Positions 17,602 to 24,371 of a stretch of DNA of 64,000 nucleotides are shown piece by piece (the first letter of the stretch is position 1; each line of letters begins with the position of its first letter). The translations under genes were made by a program, and so were the position numbers. This DNA is from Rhodospirillaceae bacterium (lineage in GTDB: Bacteria; Pseudomonadota; Alphaproteobacteria; Reyranellales; Reyranellaceae). Below the pieces are notes generated by a model. The model was not told where the DNA came from. It ran no database searches and saw only the letters and a program-made list of their open reading frames with translations. The stretch covers positions 62,001-126,000 of the forward strand of contig WOUR01000002.1 of assembly GCA_009772935.1 (NCBI GenBank), given 5' to 3'.

Positions 17602-17945
17602 TGCGTCGGGCCATCGCCCTCGTCGCCAGCGTTACGTGGTGCTCGCAAGCTGCAGCCGAGCCCGCGGCTCAGGAGATGATGGGCACCTGGGCCAAGGACG
17701 GGAAAAGTTCGTTCCCGTCGGAGCGGCTGGTCGTGACGCCGACGACGGTGAGGATGGGCGAAGGCCGACCCGCCGAGATCGCCTTCTACACTCACGAAGT
17801 GAGTGGCCGGCAGTCGCTGCGGTGGAAGGCCCAGGGTGAAGCGGCGCACCTCCAGTATATCGAGCCGCCACAGGACACACTGGCCTTCTATGGACTGGGC
17901 TGGGGCATGGGCGGGCCGACGGCAATCTATCGTCGCTGCCCGTAG
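17598..17945 (+). CDS. Small secreted protein of unknown function
   Basis: 115 aa with an N-terminal signal peptide (MMRRAIALVASVTWCSQAAA, likely cut before EPAAQ). The mature part, about 95 residues, contains MMGTWAKDG and FYTHEVSG, rich in beta-strand-forming residues, and ends IYRRCP. I do not recognise a family. GGAGG at 17593-17597 and an ATGA overlap with the HAD-like gene show translational coupling. It is the last gene of the accessory operon. Confidence 0.7.
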   Translation: MMRRAIALVASVTWCSQAAAEPAAQEMMGTWAKDGKSSFPSERLVVTPTTVRMGEGRPAEIAFYTHEVSGRQSLRWKAQGEAAHLQYIEPPQDTLAFYGLGWGMGGPTAIYRRCP

Positions 17946-17953
17946 CGACTGCC

Positions 17954-17984
17954 CAAACAAAAACCCCCGGGGATGCCGGGGGTT
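17954..17984 (-). terminator. Intrinsic terminator of rpsU
   Basis: Read on the minus strand: AACCCCCGG, loop CATCC, CCGGGGGTT, then TTTGTTTG. The 9-bp GC-rich stem followed by a T-run lies 25 nt after the rpsU stop. On the plus strand no T-run follows, so termination of the accessory operon by the same hairpin would be weak. Confidence 0.9.
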
Positions 17985-18009
17985 GTCGTCTCGTGCGAGG
18001 AGGGGAGGA

Positions 18010-18213
18010 CTAGTAGCCCTCGCGCTCCATGCGCTTGCGCATCAGCTTGCGGGTGCGGCGGATGGCCTCGGCGCGCTCACGGGCGCGGCGCTCGGACGGC
18101 TTCTCGTAGTTGCGGCGGAGCTTCATCTCGCGGAAGATGCCCTCGCGCTGCATCTTCTTCTTCAGGACGCGCAGCGCCTGATCGACGTTGTTTTCACGAA
18201 CGAGAACCTGCAC
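18010..18213 (-). CDS. rpsU: 30S ribosomal protein S21
   Basis: 67-aa S21, which binds the small subunit near the anti-Shine-Dalgarno region. Sequence [20 protein letters not shown] and a very basic tail ([16 protein letters not shown]) are diagnostic. It starts with GTG, preceded by GGAAGGAAG. Monocistronic and followed by a strong terminator. It diverges from the COQ9-family gene, a pairing seen in many alphaproteobacteria. Confidence 0.97.
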   Translation of the reverse strand: MQVLVRENNVDQALRVLKKKMQREGIFREMKLRRNYEKPSERRARERAEAIRRTRKLMRKRMEREGY

Positions 18214-18302
18214 TTCGATCGCTTCCTTCCAATGCGGCTTTGGCCCGCGGAACGTCCGGGGCCCGAATTCAGAGGCCCGGTAGGTATCACAGGCGGATAC
18301 CC

Positions 18303-18338
18303 TTGGGAACCCCCCGATTGGGGCCTATATTCCACGGA
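18303..18338 (+). promoter_or_regulatory. Promoter for a probably leaderless COQ9 transcript
   Basis: TTGGGA (18303-18308) and TATATT (18326-18331) are separated by 17 bp. A start site 7 nt after the -10 box falls on the A of the ATG at 18338. There is no Shine-Dalgarno before that ATG. Box spacing is seen; the start site is inferred. Confidence 0.55.
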
Positions 18339-19000
18339 TGACCGAGCAAAATACCCTGAATCTACCGGAAATGGACCCCGACACAGCCTTGCGGGATCGG
18401 CTGGCTGACGAGTTCATGGCCGAAGCGGCCTTCGATGGCTGGACGCGGGCCGCCCTGGCCGCCAGTGGCCGGGCGCTCGACCTGCCGGCGGGCGAGGCCG
18501 ACCGGCTGTTCCCGGGCGGGCCCCTCCAGGCGCTGACCTATGTCAGCGAGCGCGCCGACCAGCGCACCGTCGAGGACATGGAGAAGGAAGGAATCACGAC
18601 CCTCAAGATCCGCGATCGGATCAAGGGCGCCGTCCGCCTCCGGCTGGAGCGGCATGCCGGTCCGCGCGAGGCGGCGCGGCGGGCACTGTCGACGCTGTCG
18701 ATGCCGCTCAATGCCGGGCTGGCGCTGAAGCTGCTCTACAAGACGGTCGACGCCATGTGGTACGCGGCCGGCGACACCAGCACGGACTTCAATTTCTACA
18801 CCAAGCGCGCGACCTTGGCGGGGGTCTATTCCTCGACGCTGCTCTACTGGCTGAACGACCGGTCGCCGGGCGCCGAGGCGACCTGGGCCTTCCTCGACCG
18901 CCGCATCGACGACGTGATGAAGTTCGAGAAGCTGAAGGGGCAGGTCAGGTCGTGGACGGGCCCGAAGCGGCCGGGGGCGCGGCCGGCAGCACGTAGGTGA
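18338..19000 (+). CDS. COQ9-family ubiquinone biosynthesis protein
   Basis: 220-aa COQ9/TetR-like fold protein; in mitochondria COQ9 binds lipid and presents intermediates to COQ7. Family features include the N-terminal helical part, LKIRDRIKGAVRLRLE, and the lipid-binding region with DAMWYAAGDTSTDFNFYTKRATLAGVYSSTLLYWL. The ATG follows a -10 box by only 6 nt, implying a leaderless mRNA. The 3' end overlaps convergent purK by 56 nt. Confidence 0.93.
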   Translation: MTEQNTLNLPEMDPDTALRDRLADEFMAEAAFDGWTRAALAASGRALDLPAGEADRLFPGGPLQALTYVSERADQRTVEDMEKEGITTLKIRDRIKGAVRLRLERHAGPREAARRALSTLSMPLNAGLALKLLYKTVDAMWYAAGDTSTDFNFYTKRATLAGVYSSTLLYWLNDRSPGAEATWAFLDRRIDDVMKFEKLKGQVRSWTGPKRPGARPAARR

Positions 19001-20045
19001 CGTGGCCCATCTTGCGGCCGGGGCGGGCTTCCGCCTTGCCGTAGAGATGCAGCCGCGCCGTCGGCTCCGCCAGATAGCGCTGCCAACCGTCGGCCTCGCT
19101 GCCGATCAGATTTTCCATCCGCGAGGGCGCCAGCACCTCGACCGAGCCCAGCGGCAGGCCGCAGATGGCCCGCACCAGCTGCTCGAACTGGCTGGTGGCG
19201 CAGGCGTCGATCGTCCAGTGACCCGAATTGTGCGGCCGCGGCGCCATTTCGTTGGCCAGCACGCGCCCGTCCTTCGTGACGAACATCTCCAGCGCGACCA
19301 GCCCCACCAGATCGAGGCCCTGGCCGAGTTCGACGCCGAAGCGCTCCGCGGTCGCCAGGATCGTCGCCGGCAGGCCAGAGGGGACCTTCGTCGTACGCAG
19401 GATGCCGTCGCGATGCCCGTTGATGCCGATGGGGAAGCAGCGCGTGGCGCCGTCGAGCCCGCGGGCGACGATCGCCGAGACCTCACACTCGAAATCGACC
19501 ATCGCCTCGAGGATGCATTCGCGCCGGCCGAGCCTGGCCCAGGCGGCTGAGAGTTCGGCTTGGTCCGCGACGCGGGCTTGGCCCTTGCCGTCATATCCCT
19601 CGGTGCAGGTCTTCAGGATGCCGGGCAGGGCGGTGGCCGCCGCGATATCGGCCTCGGAGCGGATGGGCTGATAGTCGGCGGTGCCGATGCCGAGCGCGCG
19701 CAGGAAGTCCTTCTCGCGGAGCCGGTGCTGGGCAAAGTGAATGGGCTTCACCCCCGGGCGTACCGGTTTCAGCTTCCCGCATTCTAGGACCGCCACTTCG
19801 GGCACGTTCTCGAATTCGTAGGTGACCACATCGACCCGGGCGGCGAAGCTGGCGAGGGCCACGGCATCCTCGTAGGCCCCGCGGACGTGGCCGGCGCAGA
19901 CCTGGGCAGCGACAGGATCCTCGTCCGGCGCGTAGACGATGCAGGGGTAGCCCAGCCGTGCCGCCGCCATCGCCGTCATGCGGCCCAGCTGGCCGCCGCC
20001 CAGGATGCCGATGGTCGATCCCGGCGGGAGAGGGGAGGCCGGCAT
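18945..20045 (-). CDS. purK: N5-carboxyaminoimidazole ribonucleotide synthase
   Basis: 366-aa ATP-grasp enzyme converting AIR, ATP and bicarbonate to N5-CAIR in purine synthesis. It opens with GSTIGILGGGQLGRMTAMAAARLG and has the ATP-grasp core (EGYDGKGQARV, MVDFECEVS, LVGLVALEMFV, NEMAPRPHNSGHWT). Its ATG overlaps the purE stop by one base (TGATG), so purE-purK are coupled. The C-terminal coding region overlaps the COQ9 gene end-to-end. Confidence 0.96.
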   Translation of the reverse strand: MPASPLPPGSTIGILGGGQLGRMTAMAAARLGYPCIVYAPDEDPVAAQVCAGHVRGAYEDAVALASFAARVDVVTYEFENVPEVAVLECGKLKPVRPGVKPIHFAQHRLREKDFLRALGIGTADYQPIRSEADIAAATALPGILKTCTEGYDGKGQARVADQAELSAAWARLGRRECILEAMVDFECEVSAIVARGLDGATRCFPIGINGHRDGILRTTKVPSGLPATILATAERFGVELGQGLDLVGLVALEMFVTKDGRVLANEMAPRPHNSGHWTIDACATSQFEQLVRAICGLPLGSVEVLAPSRMENLIGSEADGWQRYLAEPTARLHLYGKAEARPGRKMGHVTYVLPAAPPAASGPSTT

Positions 20046-20575
20046 CAGCGATGGGCCGGAGCGTCGTCGGTCGGGATCTTGGCGACGGCCAGCGATTGCC
20101 GGGCCCGCCAGGCTTCCAATGCGGCCATGATCCTGGCGTCGCCAAGACCTACGATCGAGGCCGCCAGAAGCGCGGCATTGACCGATCCGGCGCGTCCGAT
20201 CGCCAGGGTGCCGACCGGAACACCGGCCGGCATCTGGACAATGGAAAGAAGGCTGTCCTGCCCCTTGAGGGCGGCACTTTCGACCGGGACGCCGAGAACG
20301 GGCAGCGGGGTCATGGCGGCGGTCATGCCCGGCAGGTGGGCGGCCCCGCCCGCGCCGGCAATGATGACCTTCAGGCCGCGTCCTTTCGCGCCCGAGGCGT
20401 AGTCCATCATGCGTTTGGGCGTGCGGTGCGCGGAAATGATGCGCGCCTCGAAGGGGACGCCCAACGCTTCCAAAGTCTCCGCGGCGTGTCGCATGGTCGA
20501 CCAGTCGGACTGGCTGCCCATGATGACGCCGACCACCGGCTTGGCGGCCGGGCGCTTGCTGGTTTTCTTGGCCAT
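20045..20575 (-). CDS. purE: N5-CAIR mutase
   Basis: 176-aa class I PurE, which moves the carboxylate to give CAIR after PurK. The phosphate/substrate loops [20 protein letters not shown] and [11 protein letters not shown] are present. An Ala/Lys-rich N-terminus ([13 protein letters not shown]) precedes the domain. It is followed by purK with a one-base overlap and preceded by a DUF465 gene 8 nt away, giving the operon DUF465-purE-purK. Confidence 0.96.
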   Translation of the reverse strand: MAKKTSKRPAAKPVVGVIMGSQSDWSTMRHAAETLEALGVPFEARIISAHRTPKRMMDYASGAKGRGLKVIIAGAGGAAHLPGMTAAMTPLPVLGVPVESAALKGQDSLLSIVQMPAGVPVGTLAIGRAGSVNAALLAASIVGLGDARIMAALEAWRARQSLAVAKIPTDDAPAHR

Positions 20576-20583
20576 GACTCTTC

Positions 20584-20808
20584 TCAGGCGATGATATCGG
20601 GGATGAGCTGACTTTCCAGCCGCAGGATCTGGTCCTTGAGTCCGAGCTTGCGTTTCTTGAGGCGCTGGAGCTGGAGCTGGTCGAAGGGCGGCTTCTCGAT
20701 CAGGCGATCGATCACCTCGTCGAGGTCGCGATGCTCGCTCTTCAGGGCCTCGAGCCTGGCCTTGATGGTCGGTGAATCAGGAGGGTCAGACGACGTCAGG
20801 TCATTCAT
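20584..20808 (-). CDS. YdcH/DUF465 family small protein
   Basis: 74-aa helical protein of the DUF465 (YdcH) family. Conserved features are [22 protein letters not shown], then [24 protein letters not shown]. Probably a coiled-coil hairpin; function unknown. First gene of the purE-purK operon, as in many alphaproteobacteria. A shorter relative is encoded at 21618-21794. Confidence 0.88.
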   Translation of the reverse strand: MNDLTSSDPPDSPTIKARLEALKSEHRDLDEVIDRLIEKPPFDQLQLQRLKKRKLGLKDQILRLESQLIPDIIA

Positions 20809-20915
20809 GCGGGGCGCACTCGTCCAGGCAGGCTAGCCACGTCGCTCCCGGCCGTGTACCCCGGAGCCCGCCCAAAGGGAAGCACGCAAAAGCCCCCAGC
20901 AAGTCATAGGCCACC

Positions 20916-21479
20916 GTGTCGGATTTTCTCCCCCACCCGTTCTGGAACTTCTCGCTCGAACTCTATGCCGGCGAAGGCGTCGCGGAGGCTTGCCTCGACC
21001 TCCAGGAGCGTCGCGGCTGCGACGTCAACATCCTGCTTTTCTGCTGCTGGCTGGGAGCCTCGGGGCGCCCGACCCTGACGGCCGAGCGGCTGCGCACCAT
21101 CCTGGCTGCGAGCGAGGCGTGGCAGGCGGACGTCGTGAAGCCGCTGCGCGAGATGCGGCGGCGATTGAAGGACAAGGTCTGGCCCGGTGCGCTGCCCGAG
21201 ACCGTCGATGCGGTCCGTCGACGGGTCGCCGATGCCGAACTGGCGGCCGAGCACGCCGAGCAGCTCAAGCTGGCGAGCCTGCATTCACCGCCCGCCGATC
21301 GCGAACGTTCGCTCGAGAAGCGGCTGCGGGCAGCGGTCGGCAATCTCGGCGTCTATGCGGTGTGCATCGGCGTCGTGCCGGACGAGGCCGATCGCCGGTC
21401 CGTTGCGGCCCTGATGCTTGCCACGTTTCCCGCCTTCGCGGCCGTCGAAGTCGCAGAGGCCGTCGGACTCGCCGCTTGA
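20916..21479 (+). CDS. TIGR02444 family protein
   Basis: 187-aa protein matching the TIGR02444 family: PFWNFSLELYAGEGVAEACLDLQERRGCDVNILLFCCWLGASGR and LREMRRRLKDKVW. It is helical and cysteine-containing; function unknown. GTG at 20916 is the start, giving MSDFLPHPFW. It is divergent from the DUF465-purEK operon. Confidence 0.85.
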   Translation: MSDFLPHPFWNFSLELYAGEGVAEACLDLQERRGCDVNILLFCCWLGASGRPTLTAERLRTILAASEAWQADVVKPLREMRRRLKDKVWPGALPETVDAVRRRVADAELAAEHAEQLKLASLHSPPADRERSLEKRLRAAVGNLGVYAVCIGVVPDEADRRSVAALMLATFPAFAAVEVAEAVGLAA

Positions 21480-21617
21480 GCGAATGGTTCAATACTGCTG
21501 ACGGGTTATTCACAAACTTCGCGTGACGGTTGGTTTACGGGTTGATTCGACGTGACTCGACCCAATGTCGGAGTCAGACTTCCATCGTCCCGCTAACAAA
21601 CTCGGAGGCATCCGACT

Positions 21618-21794
21618 ATGAGCACCGTGGACCACATCGAAGCTCTCAAGAACAAGCATGCGACTCTTGAGCACGCGATCCGTCAGGAGACGACGCGGCC
21701 GCATCCCGACGACGATGCGCTCTGCAGTCTCAAGAAGCGAAAGCTCATGATCAAGGACCAGATCGTCCGGCTCAGCGAGCCAACCTCCCACTGA
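21618..21794 (+). CDS. Short DUF465-like protein
   Basis: 58-aa open frame starting MSTVDHIEALKNKHATLE and containing SLKKRKLMIKDQIVRLS, which parallels the [15 protein letters not shown] of the 74-aa DUF465 protein 0.8 kb away. CGGAGG lies about 10 nt before the ATG. Family membership is clear from the motif. It stands alone, with its own 138-nt upstream region and a convergent azlD gene just downstream. Function unknown. Confidence 0.8.
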   Translation: MSTVDHIEALKNKHATLEHAIRQETTRPHPDDDALCSLKKRKLMIKDQIVRLSEPTSH

Positions 21795-21797
21795 TCC

Positions 21798-22106
21798 TCA
21801 GGTGAGGCCCGCCCAGCGGGCCAGCGCCACGGCGCCGACAGCGCCGAACAGGCCGGCGGTGAATCCTCCGACCGTTCTCGTGAGCGCGGCGCCGACCACG
21901 GCTCCCACGACGAAGGCGCCGCCGCCTTGCGTAAGCGGAACGACGGCGGCCGACACGAGCACCGCGCCCGGCGCGTGATCGAGGAGCGCGTTCACGAAGC
22001 GATGGCGGCCCAGCCATCGCATGGCGATGAAGCCGCCGCCTTTGGCGGCCATCGCGGCGAGTGCCATCACGAGAATGGCGACGAGATTCTCAGGACTGGC
22101 GGACAT
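21798..22106 (-). CDS. azlD: AzlD-type transporter subunit
   Basis: 102-aa membrane protein, almost entirely hydrophobic with three to four helices (MALAAMAAKGGGF, GAVLVSAAVVPL, GGAFVVGAVVGAAL, LFGAVGAVALARWAG). AzlD partners AzlC in branched-chain amino acid efflux. The start at 22106 is chosen over longer frames because it lies just inside the azlC 3' end (17-nt overlap), the usual azlCD arrangement. Confidence 0.88.
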   Translation of the reverse strand: MSASPENLVAILVMALAAMAAKGGGFIAMRWLGRHRFVNALLDHAPGAVLVSAAVVPLTQGGGAFVVGAVVGAALTRTVGGFTAGLFGAVGAVALARWAGLT

Positions 22107-22815
22107 GGCCGCTCCTGAGGTCTCGCAGTGCGCCGAAGAGGCCGCCGACCAGGCCACCGATGACGATGTACCAGTTGCCGCCGATCATCCACTTGGCCGC
22201 GAGCGCCGCGGCGATCGCCACCATCCAGGGCGCGATGTCGCGCTTGCCACGGAACAGGATGGTGGCCACCACGACGAACACGGCGACGCCCACAAAATCG
22301 AGCCCGAGACGCCGCGCCATCGACGGATCGGAGAGGATGCCGCCGGCGGCGAGGTGTCCGGCCAGGGTCGAGCCCGACCAGATGCACGCCATGACGAAGC
22401 CGCCGCCCAGGAACTTGCCGAGATCGCCCTGGCCGCGGCGATACTCCGCGATGTTCACCGCCCAGTTCTGGTCGACCGTCACGTACCAGACCGGCGGCTG
22501 CAGCCACCAGGGCAGGTGGGGCATATGTGGCTGCAGGGCCGCGCCCATCACGAAGTAGCGCAGGTTGGCCACGAACACCGATACGGCCAGCGCCACCAGC
22601 GGCAGCGGCTGGGCCCAGATGTCGAGCGCGACCATCTGGCTGGTGCCGGCCATCACGGTGAAGCTCATCATGGTCGTCTCGAAGGCGCTCAGTCCCTTCT
22701 GCGCGGCGGCGACGCCGAAGCCGATGCCGAAGGGAAGGGAAGCCAGGCCGGGCAGGATCATGCGCCAGGCGCCGGCCTGGAAACTGCGCCACGTCACGCG
22801 CGCGGAAAGGGACAC
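22090..22815 (-). CDS. azlC: AzlC-type branched-chain amino acid exporter
   Basis: 241-aa inner-membrane protein of the AzlC family. Signature stretches are LPGLASLPFGIGFGVAA near the N-terminus and MMSFTVMAGTSQMVALD, NLRYFVMGAAL. About five to seven helices. GTG start. It precedes azlD with overlapping ends, giving a two-gene exporter operon; the real substrate may be an amino acid or analogue. Confidence 0.9.
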   Translation of the reverse strand: MSLSARVTWRSFQAGAWRMILPGLASLPFGIGFGVAAAQKGLSAFETTMMSFTVMAGTSQMVALDIWAQPLPLVALAVSVFVANLRYFVMGAALQPHMPHLPWWLQPPVWYVTVDQNWAVNIAEYRRGQGDLGKFLGGGFVMACIWSGSTLAGHLAAGGILSDPSMARRLGLDFVGVAVFVVVATILFRGKRDIAPWMVAIAAALAAKWMIGGNWYIVIGGLVGGLFGALRDLRSGHVRQS

Positions 22816-22905
22816 GGAAGGTACCGGATGGGGAACGGGGCGGGCACTCTATGAGAGCCGTCGCAGCGCTGGAACCGAGTTTAGCTCAGCCGCGCATTAG
22901 GCGGG

Positions 22906-24270
22906 TCAGTTCAGCTTGTGCAGATTGACCGACCAGCGGACGGGTGCGCCGTAGGCATTGCGCGACTGGCCGCTGCAGATCGCCACGTTGTCGGCACCGC
23001 GCTGACAGACGAGCTGGTCGGCGAACCAGCGCGAGCCGTCGTTGCAGGTCGAATCGGCATCGCGCAGGCGCAGGACCGCGCCTTCGAACCGTGCCTGGGC
23101 GCGCGTCCGGCAGGCGGTGCGGCCCCGCCGCCACTCGAGCTGGCCCGCCCCGCTCGCATCGAAACAATAGGACGAGACACCCGGCTGCAGCTGGACGGTC
23201 TCATGACGGAACGGGTCGGTCCGCCAGCAGCCCTGCATGAAGGAGTAATCGTTGGTCGGCGCGGGAGGCAGGCGCAGGCGGTTGTCGGCCGGGTTGCGCG
23301 GCTGCGGCGCCGGCGGTGGCGCAGGTTTCGGTGGCGCGACTTTGGGAGGCGCGGGGGCGGGCGGCGGCGGCGCGACCGCGACCTGCGGCGGCTTCGGCGG
23401 TTCGGGTGGTTTGCAGGCGGCGATCCGCCGCTTCAGCTCGGCCTCGGCCAGGGCCAGCTCGACCTTCAGCACGCGCTCGCGCGACTGCTCGGCAGAAAGG
23501 GAAGCCTTCAGCGCCGGCAGCGGGTCGGGCGGAGCTTCCGGCGCCGGCGGGGCGTCCGGTCCCTCGCGCGTGGCAATGGCGACGTCGGGCGGGACGGGCA
23601 GCAGGCCGCGCAGGGCCCATGCGCCCGCGAGCAGCAGGAAGAGTAGCGGCAGGGCAGCGGCCAGCGTGCGCCACCAGGGAATGCCGGCTGCGGGAATGAC
23701 AGCCGGCAATGACGCTACCGGGGCTCGTTGCGCGGCCTCGAGCACGGGACGTCGTCCCGATACGTCCGGGGCCGGCGCGCGCGCATCGGGCACGCGGGGG
23801 AGGGTGAGCGGCAGCAGCGCGTTGGCGGCTTCCGTCTCGTAGCCCCAGGCGACGATGACGGGGCGGTCACCGACCAGGAAGACGAAGGCGGGAGAGGGCG
23901 CGCGCGCCGCGAGCTTCAGCGACAGGCCGACGACGCCGGTCTCTTCCTTGGGGCCATGGCCTGCGAGCAGGTCGCCCAGCCGGCGGATTTCCGCCAGCGT
24001 TCGCTCGACGCGGGCCAGCACCGCGTCCCGCTCTGCCGGCGGCAGGTCGGTGACGGCGCGAACCGGGCCCGACCAGCCGGCGTACCAGTCGATGCCCTGG
24101 TCGTTCTCATGGAGTTGCGGATCTGCCAGCAGGTCGGCGGCTTCGTTACCCAGGCGGCGGCGTACCACGCGACGAAGCTGCGGCGCGGCATTGTGCAACG
24201 GCTCGCCCCGTACGCCGAGCGGCCGCAGGCCGCTGCGGGTCGTCACGATGAGCGTTGTTTCGCCGGGCAT
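22906..24270 (-). CDS. Large proline-rich single-helix membrane protein, unknown function
   Basis: 454 aa. The N-terminal domain (1-170, TTLIVTTRSGLRPLG...) is followed by a membrane helix near 206-225 (LAAALPLLFLLLAGAWALRG), a short coiled-coil (LKASLSAEQSRERVLKVELALAEAELK, about 253-280), a proline/lysine-rich linker (290-335), and a Cys-rich C-terminal domain (MQGCWRTDP onward, six cysteines). This layout (cytoplasmic domain, helix, spacer, extracytoplasmic disulfide-like domain) recalls SrfA-type or envelope-spanning proteins, but I do not recognise it confidently. No related partners adjoin it. Confidence 0.6.
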   Translation of the reverse strand: MPGETTLIVTTRSGLRPLGVRGEPLHNAAPQLRRVVRRRLGNEAADLLADPQLHENDQGIDWYAGWSGPVRAVTDLPPAERDAVLARVERTLAEIRRLGDLLAGHGPKEETGVVGLSLKLAARAPSPAFVFLVGDRPVIVAWGYETEAANALLPLTLPRVPDARAPAPDVSGRRPVLEAAQRAPVASLPAVIPAAGIPWWRTLAAALPLLFLLLAGAWALRGLLPVPPDVAIATREGPDAPPAPEAPPDPLPALKASLSAEQSRERVLKVELALAEAELKRRIAACKPPEPPKPPQVAVAPPPPAPAPPKVAPPKPAPPPAPQPRNPADNRLRLPPAPTNDYSFMQGCWRTDPFRHETVQLQPGVSSYCFDASGAGQLEWRRGRTACRTRAQARFEGAVLRLRDADSTCNDGSRWFADQLVCQRGADNVAICSGQSRNAYGAPVRWSVNLHKLN

Positions 24271-24371
24271 GGGAGTCCGAACCTAGCCCGGCGATTATGG
24301 CGGCGCGATGGTTTGCGGTTGATACCAGAGTGGCCGCGTCAGTTTGGTCACTCGATGGCCACGCGTCGCCT

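Noticed and set aside
17954-17984. Terminator for the accessory operon on the plus strand
   Set aside because: The T-run is only on the minus-strand side, matching rpsU.
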